Below, in pieces: positions 47,096 to 59,371 of a stretch of 64,000 bases of DNA (position 1 is the first letter of the stretch; each line of letters opens with the position of its first letter). Below the pieces are notes generated by a model. The model saw only the letters and a program-made list of their open reading frames with translations, was not told where the DNA came from and did no database searches. This stretch comes from Phorcus lineatus (Eukaryota; Mollusca; Gastropoda; Trochida; Trochidae). The stretch is from contig OV121092.1 of assembly GCA_921293015.1 (NCBI GenBank), positions 44,725,064 through 44,789,063 on the forward strand, given 5' to 3'. The position numbers and the translations under genes were made by a program.

Positions 47096-47550
47096 TTAAT
47101 CAAATTATGGTATGAAATTATGAATACAGGCGCCTTTTATACCAATTTGCAAATGTTTTCACTTGCATTTCAAACGAGGTAAAATTCCGATGGCTACATA
47201 TTTCTTCAGATGAAAACTCAAACGTGTCACATTTCAATTATCTAAAATTCACAAACTTTGTACCATCCCTGTGAAAAGATATTAAACATTTGCAAATTCA
47301 AAGTTGAATTAAATAAGGCAATTCTTCAGCCACATTGTGAAACGGACTATCGTGTAAATATTGGAAAAGAAACAATCAATTCAAATATGCATGGGGTCAG
47401 ACAAAATTTCTATAAGTCAAAGCCTTAAAGCTTAATGACGCTTCACAACGGCAAGTTTGGCTGTTACAGCATCAGCTGTTTTGGCTTAACCGTGTCCACA
47501 AAATCAATGAGACAATAAAACAACAAAAATCCACGCCACTTATGATTAGG

Positions 47551-47840
47551 AGTGAGTGAGTGAGTTGGGGTTTAACGTGCTTTGAACAATATTTCAGTTA
47601 TTAAACACGTGGATGACAAGCATCCAAAAGAGAGTGGACAGATAAGGGAGAAAGGGATCGACAGGATGATAGACAACAGGTTTTAGAACGACTCAAATTT
47701 GGTCTGGCTTCTACCCCGTCGACCTGTCCAGCGTGGGTGACCCTACCAGGAGCATGTAAGTTCCGGCTGGCATAGCTCTCGGGGTCTCTGAAGCACGCAA
47801 ACCACCACACCACGATAAGGTATCGAGTCAAGTGGTGGAA
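47551..47840 (-). mobile_element. SINE-like family 2, minus orientation
   Basis: It starts with (GTGA)n, followed by gttggggtttaacgtgcttt, and ends at ccacaccacgataaggtatc, the inverse of the copy at 24666. A 7-bp duplication attagga occurs at about 47545-47551 and 47841-47847. Confidence 0.8.
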
Positions 47841-48228
47841 ATTAGGATTCAGTCAAGTATTTATCATTTATATATCTTATAGGAATATAGTGATTAAACC
47901 CAATTTTACGAAAATGATTGTGTTATGTGCTATTGTTAATCAAAGTCTAACATATAGTTCATCTAACCTTACTATCCCTTTGAATAGTTAATAGCTAGGC
48001 CAGTGTTGATCATTCTCTCCCAACAGAGGTAGCTCCATCATAAATTCCTATACAACCTCCGTTTTAATACGAAGGTTTCTCGGGCTTTCAGCAGTTTCCA
48101 CTGCCGGCGCAATACAGCAACTTAAAACTACCTGGCAATATTTCAGCCAATGAAAACACCAAATACCTGAATAACATATTTGTTGTCACAAAGGCTTATA
48201 CAATGATGCAGTCGGAAAATGAGGCGTA

Positions 48229-48308
48229 GCTCTCGCTCCTTCCTATGCCCCATATACCCAAAAGCCTCATACGGCTGGATCGGCTTGATATTCGTGGCTT
48301 AGTTAACC
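48229..48308. mobile_element. Left half of a Mutator-type MITE, split copy
   Basis: It runs from ctctcgctccttcctatg to cttagttaacc. The right half resumes at 49516. In the copy at 21768 the two halves are contiguous. Confidence 0.8.
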
Positions 48309-48313
48309 GATTC

Positions 48314-48411
48314 TAGGACAAAAGCCCACCCGGACAGAAGCCCAAAGGACAAAAGCCCACCCTGACAAAAGCCCACACTAAACCTCAATATACTAGGACA
48401 AAAGCCAACAC
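48314..48411. repeat. Five ggacaaaagccca units
   Basis: aggacaaaagcccac, cggacagaagccc, aggacaaaagcccac, tgacaaaagcccac and aggacaaaagccaac occur in 98 bp. They lie next to the junction with the split MITE and may be subterminal repeats of the Mutator-like element that contributes 48594-49495. Confidence 0.85.
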
Positions 48412-48593
48412 TTGTTCATGATATTTTATTATTTAAAAAAATTCAAAGACACAACAGGAGTATAACAGCACTAACAACTTGAGAATACTGAATATGTAAT
48501 ATTCATGAAATTGACATATTGTTGTCATTACAGAAAATACATTTTCATAGCATAAACATACACGACACTCAATTCTTTCCATTTTCCACATAT

Positions 48594-49495
48594 TCATAAG
48601 ATGAATGTTATGAACCAGACCAATTTAGCAAATTCTGATGTTGTGTCCAACACCAGCCAGGAACTCTTCCACCCCAATGGTATTAGAGTCAAAGTCTGTG
48701 CATAGATTCTGAAGTCTGGCCTCTTTTGCAGCATTTTGGTCTTGGGTCGTGTGGATTGTCGCTCACCCCTCTCAAACTGGAGTAAACATGTTGCCACCAA
48801 GGCATAATCACGCTGAAATCCTTGAACAGCTGCCCAGACAGATGGATGGTCATGCCCAACAAGTTTCTTGAAACCTGAATTCCAAGATTTACTGATTTTG
48901 TTTGTTCTGCTTTCCCCATCCATGGTAGCTTGGTGAACATTCCAGGTCTCTGGTGGAAACTTGGCTAGCACTCTTCGCATCCTCAAAGTTGGTTGTTCGT
49001 CTCTGTTGCGGGCTGGGAGTTGTAGTCTCTTGTATGTTCCGGATACATAGTTTGTGTCAAAGTAACTTATAAGTTCATCCAGTTCTACAGGAGAATTCTC
49101 CCTCAGGAAGGCCATTCCTGCACTGACATGGCTAAGAGGAAGAAAGGCAAGTCCGTCAATCATGCCACAAAAGTGGCTTACAGTAGGATTCTCTTTGTAT
49201 GCAACTGTCAGACCCATGTCTTGTACCTTGCGCCATGTGCTTTGTGTGAGGTGTTAAAAACATCCATGGGTCTGCACATGCTCACCTTGACGGCATTCAT
49301 TGCTGCCTTTTTAAAGTCAGTAACCACAGATCTAGGGTCCACATTGAAACCTAATTCTTCACATTTGTCCACAATAGCCTGCAGCAACTCCTCATACACA
49401 CATTGAGATTTGCCAGTTAGCAAAGCATAAACACGTGCACAGGTGACGCTTCCATTGCCAAGTTGAGCTCTAACACAGTACATTTTTTTAAACAT
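48594..49495 (-). pseudogene. Mutator-like transposase pseudogene 2
   Basis: From 49495: CARVYALLTGKSQCVYEELL, then VVTDFKKAAMNAVK with the catalytic-type Asp. After a one-base shift near a T5 run (about 49255) the frame continues HLTQSTWRKVQDMGLTVAY, GMIDGLAFLPLSHV and WNVHQATMDGESRTNK...WNSGFKKLVGHDHPSVW. The last part is the RTNN..E.W..F...VG C-terminus of MULE transposases. The N-terminal third is missing. It differs clearly from pseudogene 1, so it belongs to another MULE lineage. Confidence 0.88.
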
Positions 49496-49515
49496 GGGTG
49501 GGGCATTATTGGGGC

Positions 49516-49727
49516 TGTTATTATTTAAGCCAATGGAATGTCGTTATGCGTGAAGCTGCTGTCTTGAAATTTGACTGATTTTACATCCGGGTGGTGATGC
49601 TGTTGCTGATTGCGAGTCGTCTCATTGGCTGGTTTGAAAGCCAGTGATACGAGGCTTTTGGCTTGAAGGAGATCAGGGTATGTGGAAGGAGTGAGAGCGG
49701 ATTGATATACGCTGATTTAGCAGGATG
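49516..49727. mobile_element. Right half of the split Mutator-type MITE
   Basis: It resumes at tgttattatttaagccaatg and ends with gctgatttagcaggatg. Aligned with the copy at 21768, the intervening 48309-49515 (1207 bp) is extra. Confidence 0.85.
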
Positions 49728-49729
49728 AC

Positions 49730-50610
49730 ATTTACCTTGTTTTCTTGATTTTTTTTACCTTATCTAAGTCATCCAGCGATATTTGCACACTAATTTTTAG
49801 TACGACTATAACTCATTAGCTGTTCAATAAAATTTGTTGATATCATCGTTACAACTGAAATAGAATAATTTTGAATTCGTCTTTCATCAGGCCTTTAATG
49901 TATTCTCTCAGCAACTTAGCAATGGTAACAAAGAGACCAAACACACGAAAACAGCACGACAGTTTGTAATTGAAGATCAGAGCTGCTTTTAAATCACTTT
50001 ATCACTCAAATCAAATTGATTAAAACGGATATTTGCTGAGCTATTTTGAAAACATAACGAGATCAGTCATTATCTTACAAATAAAACATTTTCTAAAGTA
50101 GATATTATCATTAGTCATTATATTGCTTCGTGTAACAGCTCTCATCTATATGAAACTTATATTACATGATTTCCAGTCTTTGATCAATATAACATCTCGT
50201 GTACATGGATTTGCTCTTTCCCTCTTTGCATGAGGTTAATAGATGTTTATGTTACAACATCTACATAATAATAAACATAATAACGAAGAATAAGAAATGT
50301 TTTAATCCTTTCTTATATTTAATCATTTCATTCACAAAAGGACTTTGTCTAAATTTCAATTTCTCGGAATGTCAACAACATTGGTAAAACATATCCAAGT
50401 GTCTGTTAAGTATCAACTATTCTAATATTTTGGCTTCTTATGGCTGTGAGTGTGGGGTTCTATGGAAGCCAAGGCAATTGAAAGTGTATGTATAATATGT
50501 ATTATTTAGTAATTGTTACTAAAACTCTCTACTGTTCAAACTACATTTGTAATTTTGGCTTCTCAAGTCTAAAATCTCATTTTTGATTACGGCTTTGGTT
50601 ACTTATGGCT
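49730..50610. other. Interval without recognised genes
   Basis: AT-rich, with only short unrecognised frames. Confidence 0.4.
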
Positions 50611-50620
50611 TTCCCAACAT

Positions 50621-51010
50621 GTGCCTCAGAAACTTACATTTGTATCTGAAGTAAGCGAAAGAACTGACAGTCACACACAAATGTGGAAATCAAATCTGAC
50701 CAATCTTAATGAAACTAGAAATTATCTCTACCTTAAAGAATCTCTCTATTTTGAAAAATACATAAAAGTAATTACCATCACCAAATATAGACTTGCGTTG
50801 TCCCGTTTACGCTTACGTTCACACCTGTTTGTGATAGAAATTGGGGATGACGTAATTTGAAACTGCCTTTTAAAAGGAGATTTTGTTATTGCAGAAACGA
50901 TGTTGAAGATGAATACCATGTGTTATTAGTTTACGCACTCTGTGTCATGTATCGCTAACGCTAGTTTCCAATCTATTATCATTCACCTCTTGGCTGAAAT
51001 ATATACAACT
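50621..51010 (+). pseudogene. LINE ORF2 C-terminal fragment
   Basis: The frame contains NYLYLKESLYFEKYIKVITI and TKYRLALSRLRLRSHLFVIE, then a stop and, in another frame, CYCRNDVEDEYHVLLVYAL. The last is the C-terminal DVEDEYH.LL.C motif of non-LTR retrotransposons seen in many invertebrates. A truncated dead copy. Confidence 0.7.
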
Positions 51011-52640
51011 GTTGAATAATCCATGCCGATGCATTATTTTGAATTATTAAAATATGTTTATCACATCAAGAGTGTTTATAAATAAACTGTAACTTCTTAA
51101 TTCAACTGCCATATTGTATACTTAGGCTTCTGCTATGCGTAAGATATTGATAATAACTAATATTGTGTAAAATATTACGACATACACTAATTGCTCAAAA
51201 GGTACCAGGATGTGTGTTGTTTTAAACATGTTATCCTAAATATTTACAAAATTACAATTAATAATACCTAACAGAACTGTAATTTATGATGTAATAATGT
51301 TTCATTTGATGCCTTTCGGTGCCTACCGATTGTACACTAATCATCTTCGCTCTTCTCTGGGAATGTACTATGTAACCACAATAAGCGTCCCGATGTAGAT
51401 AATCAAAGACATAAATAAGTGGCAACATTTTCGGAAGATAAATTATTTTTCTAAATGCATGGTGACGAGTTAATAAGTTTCGATTTTTACGGTTATTTTT
51501 ACTCATTACAGACACTTAATGTCAAATTGGCATTAAGACCGAATTTGAGTCTACTTTGTGTCAATCATATTCTTAACTTACATCTTGATTACGTTAGATT
51601 AGATGATAGACTGTCCCTTTCACTCTATCATTGACTATCCAAGTTTGTTGTAACATTTATTTATTCATAAAAGTATATTTGCTGTGGTTTACAGTTTTAG
51701 ATAATAAAGCATTGTATATGTACTTAATCAAGGGATAGTCCAAAATATGTGCTACAAATGGTGTATGTATAAGGGAAAATTGTAGAAACATTGAATAAAA
51801 GGTTAGAAACTAATCGATTACACGGAATTTAGTTCTCCTTATCAAACCAAACTGGACGCTCTTACAGTAAGAAATTTTAGTGGCGTACGCTTCCTATATT
51901 GTATTGATGGTGTTCCCTTTATTAATCCCTTGAAAGCAGTGGCTGTCGGATGCACTGATGATATCTTTTCTAGACAGGAGAATGTCAGAATACTTTATAT
52001 CTTGACAATGAAGGGTTTTTTTTACAACGAAATCTTCACCAAGTATCTCCAGCTTTATCTATTTTAGAACCAATTGAAGACACATCTGATAATAACTGCT
52101 TAACTTCAGTCCTTGGAATTATTCATGCTACCTGTCATCTTCTCCCAGCTTTTATCGCATGAAATATGACATCGGAACACTGGCGTGTGGCTGTAAATAT
52201 ATTTACAATAGTATATCTAATAATGTGTAAATACCTCAACGCGACCCATTACCTAATAGGCTTTTCAGTACGCATATGCCCGCTGAAATATTTATAGAGA
52301 CATTTGCACTTGTTTTAACTCTGTGTCGATACAATAAAATGTGTGCAGCTTTTGAATTTACTCTACTGTAACCGCTGAACTGTAAACAAAGGATGTAAAT
52401 TTATTTATCAAGGCATTAATGAAACCTAACCGATTTCATAAACACGGTAATAGCGTAAAGAAACACGGTCTGCCGTTTCGCTTCTCCGCCTGTCGGCAAG
52501 ATTGTCATATTTCCGATACCGTAGTTCATTCAAAAGATATCATCGCTACGTGCATAAAGTTATTTTATCCAAATTACGTACATATTTGCCTAATAATTTA
52601 TATCGTAGATATTAGATTAAGTGTGCCTCCATGACCTTAA
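51010..52640. other. Interval without recognised genes
   Basis: Nothing recognisable on either strand. Confidence 0.4.
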
Positions 52641-52649
52641 GAGATACGT

Positions 52650-52878
52650 CAGCGGGAACAATAATGTCCCCAAAAGGGTTCAACCTAAATGAGCAGGTCG
52701 TAGGGTTGAGTCCGGACCAACCACAGGTCATTCTAAATTCAACTGTCATTCTCTAACTTTATCATTCTTCCCGTCTTCATCTTTACATTTCCCTCCATAT
52801 ACTGATATGTCTCCTTTCTTTTTGATGGTTGAATGGCTAAAACATTGCCAACAGCACGTTCAACCTTGCTCACTCACT
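52650..52878 (+). mobile_element. SINE-like family 3 with B-box-like motif and (CACT)n end
   Basis: GGGTTGAGTCC at 52703-52713 is a B-box-like sequence. The right end is gttcaaccttgctcactcactca. The left limit and target duplication are not resolved. Confidence 0.45.
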
Positions 52879-53169
52879 CATATTCATTCTATTCTTCACC
52901 ACGTTTTGATTATCAGTATTTGTTTGGTTTAAGACTTAAAGAGTTATTCGTAAAAGCACTCATGGTATAGGCAAAAAAGCAACACCCATACTATTTCCAA
53001 ACTTTAAACAATTAAAATTTTAAAATGCTTTTGTGGTTGTTATATACTTTGTAATCGTTTTGATAAATGGTTTATATCCTGACTGCAAATTAATCCATTC
53101 AAAATACATATTCACAACGTTTTAAAACACTGCTCAGAGATTAGTTATCGTGTTCTTCCAACATGTAAT

Positions 53170-53620
53170 TTTTGGACTGGAACGGAACGGAACTAAGAAT
53201 ATCTTATCCGGACTTGACACTTGATGTGTGGAATAATCATCATGTGAGTGTGGTGCCTTTATGGGTTTTCCACTTTCTCCGTTTCAAAGGAAACACAACT
53301 TCAAATTTCGTTCCCGGAAAAGTATTCAACAACAACAACAGGGTCCAGGATGTAACTTGGTATATAGGACAGTCTTCATGTGAACTTGTTCCTCTTAGGC
53401 TTTTCAACTTCTTCCTACATTTATTTTTTCTATGGAATGGCAATTTCATTTCCCTTACTGACGTTAAAAACCATAAGGCCTAGCTTTTTGAAAATTGTCT
53501 AGATGGACAAGTTAATGTGTAATGGTGCGGTGTGGGGTTTTCAACTCATTCCGACTTTACTTAAGGCCGTTTCCATGGAAATATTAGTTAAAATTGTGTT
53601 TCCGAACCTGATCTATAACA
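53170..53620. repeat. Degenerate tandem repeat, about 145 bp
   Basis: Variants of gtgtggttttcaacttcttcc followed by ttccatggaaac-like sequence recur at about 53250, 53395 and 53535. The 103-codon frame at 53172-53483 lies wholly within them and is best explained as a by-product. Confidence 0.5.
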
Positions 53621-53873
53621 CTCATCCAGCTCATCGTAACTTTGAGTGTCAACAATAATTATTTCAGTGCTGCCTTATGCATTTAGAACAGTCACAGTAT
53701 TGTTTCCAAACTATAGCGCTTAAAACCTTAGAACAATCATCTTCCGAAAGATAAATGTATTTCCAAAATCTGCTAAGGAAAGTTGTCAACCTAGAATATT
53801 AAGTTAATAAGGGTTTATTAAAGAATACAGCTTTATAATAATTGTTCAATATATATCAAACTTTCCACTTGGC

Positions 53874-54212
53874 ATGGGGATATATAGCTCTGTCTGCTTG
53901 AATATCTTTCATCTCCTACTGAGGTCTCGTGAAAGGTTACTCCAGTTGACATTTGAAGGATTTACAGATTTGCAGATAAAACTCAGTGAAGCTTGTAATT
54001 TATGCATTGGGTTAATTTGTTTGTTCGAAGACAATGAATGTTTAATTCAGCTGAAAAGCTGTGACTACGAAGCACATCGCATATTCAGTTGTATTAACTT
54101 CATTTCGTTCGAGGGAATAATATTTGTGTATTATTACGATCTGTTCAACGTCTATGAACTCACGCTTCAAAAGGTGTTATTCCTTTGCAATATTATGGTT
54201 GCAAAGCGCTGA
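53874..54212 (+). other. Unrecognised 112-codon frame
   Basis: The frame is moderately hydrophobic (LEU/PHE/CYS-rich), with RERLLQLTFEGFTDLQIKLS and a later CLFEDNECLIQLKSCD. I see no domain, no clear splice sites and no nearby partner. It could be an exon or chance. Confidence 0.2.
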
Positions 54213-54214
54213 TT

Positions 54215-57200
54215 TTCAAAATATTATTATCTCGAGGTTAATTATACTTTCACCATGGAGTCACCATGACATCGAAGAATAGAAAAACAATGGCATCTGC
54301 ATGGTGTGGGTGTGTAAAGTTGATGTTAACAAAAGTCTTATTTAGTCTGATTTTCGATTTCAAATTCACATTCGAAGTCTAGAGAGTTTTGGTGAATGCT
54401 TGAGAATAATTACTCTAACTAGAATACGAAAGAAACACATTTTCTTGAATTATGAATGATAGAAAAATGAATTGCCAATGACAAGCCAGAAATTGTAACC
54501 ATGCAAATCCTCTAGTTATGGCAGTGTTTCTGTTGAGTAGAGATAGATTGCTGATAAATACTTCATCAGATGGAAGTTGTTGATTCCTTGCATGGCACCC
54601 ATCACTGTAAAAGGAGCACTACGCTGTAAATGGCTCTGCACTCTTCAGTTATCAATAAACAAAAGTTAAATTGAATGAGTGAGTGTCGTTAGTTTCTCCA
54701 AATTAAGATATTTGCGCTATAGGGAGTTGCGTTGTAAACCAGTTAATTCAGGTGGCTAATGACTAAATTAGTAGGGCCTACCAGAGTTACAAATTTCGAA
54801 CAATGTGAAGAAGTATTTGATCTTATATATTATATCTTCCAAAACCAAAGTCCATGTCTGAAAATGTTCTAACATAGCATGATATTTTCTTGTATTTAAA
54901 CAGGCGCCAGAACGAGGTTGGATTAACTTCTGCAGCTTAATCATTATTGTATTTCTGCGATGATGTTAAATGTGCTGCTTTTGGTGTCGTCTGGTGCACG
55001 ACTGTGATAAGGTTTCATATGTTTTTATGTAAACGTGTTAGAATGTATGTACCTTGAAGTTCATCGGTCGACAGAAGGGGTCTTGTTCAGAAGTTATCTG
55101 AGTTGTGGATTGGAGATAAATAAGTTGTGTAGCTCTGTTCAATGGAACTTGCATCCAGATTTCTCTAGTTGAATCCTGAGGAATCCTTTGGTGGTACTAC
55201 TCGGATGGTGCTTACGTCTACTGTTTAATTGATTATGCAGTTAAAATCCCCATAAAGATAACAGGACCTTTTTAGTTGTACTGAAGAAAGATATTCCAGA
55301 GCTAGAGCTTATTGTCAGTGACAAGCGCAGCTCCTCAACCTTTGTCCACCTTCCTAAATAGTGGTAACTAGTGTCGCAGACGCCATAAGCACTGTATTGT
55401 TTCTAAAATCATCCAGTGAAATTGTGGTCCTTCCCAGAACCAATGTTTACTAAATCAACAATGAAAGTTTCTGCTATGTAAGCGTTTTCAGAGGTTTGAT
55501 ATTCTTTGAGCTTTAAAGTTGCATACCATGTCATAATATTCATCGGTGTCAAGTTCAACTTCAAGTTTTAATATGATTTAGAAATCATTTACGTTCAGTA
55601 TGTTACATGTTATTTTAGAAAGGTCAAACCAAGCAGCCATTTGATTTTATGTCTCAACATGTGTTGAAAACATTCTGCAAATGTTGAGAAAGTTGAAAGA
55701 AGGAAGTGATAAGTGGCGTTGGTCAATTGAAATATGATAGTATGTATTATCTAACATCTTATTTAATCATGCTTAAGTGATAAAAAAAGAGTCCTCATTG
55801 AAAATATGTTAATGAATTGGAATATATATGTAAATGTTGACACATACTTCAACAGGGATATACGCTCCAAATGTTATTTCACCATTTGATGATCGGTACA
55901 GTACATGAGAAATGTGCTTGCAAGGCAAATCTAATTGGAATCTAAATCTAAAAAACGGAATGCATTTTCCATCAATAGCAAACCTAAATATATCATGGTT
56001 CTTTTTGAATACTTTAAAGTGGATAATTGTTGTTTTAAACATGTATTTGTAACCCGATGTTTAACTCAATACCACCTTGTTATCTAGTGTTTGGAGATAA
56101 TTGGAAAGCTGTGAAATTGCGTAAGCGTGATGTGAGATTTCAAGTTTATCAAGGTAAGAGAACAAAGGTTTATTCCCACTTTGTATTCACTTTGAAAACA
56201 CAAAGAGGCGGCAATTACTTGTTAAAAGTAATACTAGCCAGGATGTTTGATTGCGTTGCACAGCTAAAGACGAACTCAAAAATCCTATTGCAAGATATTT
56301 AGAATCCGAAAATCTTTTTTAGTCTTTGTAATTTCTTTCCCATGCAATGTTTTCCTAAATGAAGTCTGTGAACATTATTTGTTGAAGTTTTAACATTTTC
56401 TTAAATACGTCGTTAAGATAGTTAGAGCAGAGTCTACTAAAATTTATTAACGATTTTAATTTAGGTGCATATGAATCGAAATAAACTTAAAAACATTTCT
56501 TTTTGTTAATATTAATTTATTATCCAATCATTCATGCTTTTATTAGTTTCCTTGAACTGCTACAAATGTGTACCTGTGTTAACAGCAAATGTTTACTGGG
56601 CGCTTGAGTTACTATGTATGTGTATTTTCGAGGGCTAACACATGTATTCATAGCAAATATACTGGTGACGTTTGATATGACATGCATACGCTTACAACCA
56701 AAGGATGCCTTGTTTTTACAATTCAGCAAAAATATTCAGCTGATAATGTGTGGTTCCCTTATAAGATGAATCTTTTTAATATTGTTGTATTCTTCTTTGC
56801 TATCTTACTAGTAATTTGCATATGACATTTCCGAAATTTATATATTCGAATTATGATAATGTTAAATGTTAATTGTGAAATATTTTCCAAAATAAAAAGC
56901 AACCACTTGACTTCTGTTAGATGCATCCACATTCCTTAGGGATAAGACATATTTTAACCTAGAACGTTTCCAATATGATACATATTTTACTATTTAGGCG
57001 TTAATGCACATAAACTATGTTTCTTATGAAACATGGGTTTGGACCAATCCTCGAAGAAAGGAAACACTCTTTTAATCCATTAAAAAATCATTGACAACAG
57101 ACACAGTAAATTATATTGCAATTCTTAAAATCATGTGCCATTTGCGAAGGATATAGCTCGACCGTGACAGCTGATTGTTTGAGTCTTTGATGAGTAAAAC

Positions 57201-58240
57201 ATAAAAAAGAATGCATTTGCAGTGCTCAGATATGCTTGCAATGATACTTTAGGCATAACGCAGTGAAAAAAACCTTTGCAATTGACAGTTTATTGACAAT
57301 AGATCTTTATTTGATCTTCCATAGCTTTTCGTATTGGATGGAGAAAGATATTATTGTCTTCGACTTGTCTACTGTTTTTACACTTGTAACTTATTGAGTT
57401 AGTCTGTAGCGGATGTTTTTCTGAATACTTCAAAGACCTCAAAAAGACAGAAAGGAGAGTACATCATTCAGGCAGGTCATCAAACTTGTTTGACGGCAGT
57501 TTTACAGTCAAAGTCATTAGCTATGCTTTAGTGAATAAACGCTTTTTCTAATGCAGGACTAATTACATACACAAAACTATATCATTATATGCTCGATTTA
57601 TGAAACCTGTCCAGATCACTTATTAACATATAAGCTATCATATCATTTTGTATATAAATATATACATTTATATTTACACGTTTGTAAATAACCTTAGGTT
57701 AGTAATGAATTTTTTTTTCGCATTTCCCAGGTAGAATCTTTACGGTTGTTTAATGGTATCGATAAGGACATCAAAAGCATGAAATTAAAAAGACATGTTT
57801 AATATAGAAGAAGTATTCTTTACCTACCACCTTCTTCCTCTCATTTATATTGTAAATATATATTGTTTGTTCACACAATAAATATCTTTCAATGAACTAA
57901 ATGAGTTCAAAATAAATTCAATTTCAATGTGAGGAAATGAGTTTTACTCTGTGACAAGTATAAACGTTTCCCTTTTCTTTATATACAATTACCACTTACA
58001 GTCATATCAAGTTTAACAAGTCAGTGTTTCCAGTATACTCTTATCAGAACTTAATTGTTTTCTAACTTTATGATTATACAATATTTGTGAAAATGTAAAT
58101 ATTCTTTCACTTTGTGCAAGAGGTTGCAACCAAATAAGACAGAACCAATGGCGAATGCTATAATATGAAATAAGCAAAAAATTCGACATTTAGATTAGAT
58201 CATCAAATCAACCTTTCTGTGTTATAAATATATGACAATC
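54215..58240. other. Interval without recognised genes
   Basis: AT-rich. Overlapping short frames around 55809-56302 on both strands were inspected and not recognised. Confidence 0.4.
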
Positions 58241-58247
58241 ATCCTCT

Positions 58248-58394
58248 TGGAAACTGCCGACATTTTTTAATCCCCAGCTCTGCTGAGGATAACAATCGCA
58301 CAAAGTTCATTTAAAGATCTTGGAAACTGCCCACATTTTGTAATCCCCAAGCTCTGCTGAGGATAACAATAGCACAAAGTTCATTTACAGATCT
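58248..58394. repeat. Direct duplication of 73 bp
   Basis: tggaaactgcc...ctctgctgaggataacaat...agatct is present at 58248-58320 and again at 58321-58394 with a handful of differences, immediately upstream of the LINE fragment. Confidence 0.95.
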
Positions 58395-58429
58395 TACAGT
58401 AATCCTACGGCAACTCTCCTAAGCCTATA

Positions 58430-59130
58430 AATAATGTACAATTACTACAGAGATTTGAATTAAAACCATCTAGACAATGATATCCCTCAGCTGAAGGCGC
58501 TGAAACTGTTGATCTTGATACTATACTGAATGCCAATATATCAAAAGAAGAAATCTTTAGGGAAAGTTAACTGGTAAAAAGGACGAAAGCGCCTGACTTA
58601 GATATGATTGAGAATGATTATTTGATTGATTCTATTGATATTTTTCAATCTTTTTTGGAACAATATTTTAATCTGGTAATATTCTCTGGATGACTACCGG
58701 AATCGTGGCTTAATGGTTTCATCAAACCTATATTTTAAGGTAAAAGTGAAATGGAACCAAATTCATACCTTGTTGTTTTTCGGTAAACTATTCAATAGTA
58801 AGATCATAAGAACTTTCTCAAAGGGAAAGATATCCTTAACTCTGCTCAACCTGGTTTCTACTGTTTTGTGCTGTGTTTGCATAGACGTTAATAAAGCTTT
58901 TGATACAATAAGGAGAGCAGGTCTTTGGTTTTATCTTATCCAAAATAGAAATAAGGGGAGGTTTCTTCAACTAGTCAAGAATATGTATCAGTAAATTGAA
59001 TCTGCGGCTTCGGTTGTTAATGCTATACCAGACTTATTTCCTTGTGACTCTGGCGTACGCCAGGGAGCAAATATCTCGCCTTTGTTGTTTTCAATATTCA
59101 TTGTTATTTCCTCGTTAATACCACCACTTG
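58430..59130 (+). pseudogene. LINE reverse transcriptase fragment
   Basis: Pieces in order: LDTILNANISKEEIF, KAPDLDMIENDYLIDSIDIF, LPESWLNGFIKPIF, CIDVNKAFDTI...GLWFYL (the FIDY-KAFDT.. region), KGRFLQLVKNMY, then a stop, and FPCDSGVRQGANISPLLFSI, the RQG..SP.LF motif of RT. At least four in-frame stops and one shift are present, and the YADD region is absent. The frame is cut at about 59138 by a family-2 SINE fragment. Confidence 0.88.
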
Positions 59131-59138
59131 ACGTAATA

Positions 59139-59307
59139 CTTTATCGTGGTGTGGTGGTTTGCGTGCTTCAAAGACCCCGAGAGCTATGCCTCTGGTAGAG
59201 GCATTCAAGCTGGATAAGTCGACGGGTAGGGGCAAGACCAAATTTGATTTGTTTTAAAACCTCTTGTCTATCCATCACTATGCCTTTCTTTCGGTCTTTT
59301 TCCTCAT
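59139..59307 (+). mobile_element. SINE-like family 2 fragment
   Basis: It contains ctttatcgtggtgtggtggt, cttcaaagaccccgagagct and ctcttgtctatccatc, matching the copy at 24666. The (CACT)n tail is missing. It interrupts the LINE fragment. Confidence 0.8.
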
Positions 59308-59315
59308 CCTAACTA

Positions 59316-59371
59316 GAGACACGAGGCTTTTGGCTTGAAAGAGATCAGGTTATAGGATGGAGTGAGAGCGG
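59316..59371. mobile_element. Mutator-type MITE terminal fragment
   Basis: acgaggcttttggcttgaaa, then gagatcaggttataggatgg and agtgagagcgg, match the right terminus of the family at 21768, cut short of the final 30 bp. Confidence 0.75.

Noticed and set aside
46904..47182. 92-codon plus-strand frame
   Set aside because: Antisense to a Tc1-type HTH fragment; no coding features of its own.
55200..55400. Possible LINE endonuclease remnant on the minus strand
   Set aside because: Only a short VIFMG-like phrase with stops; too weak to support.
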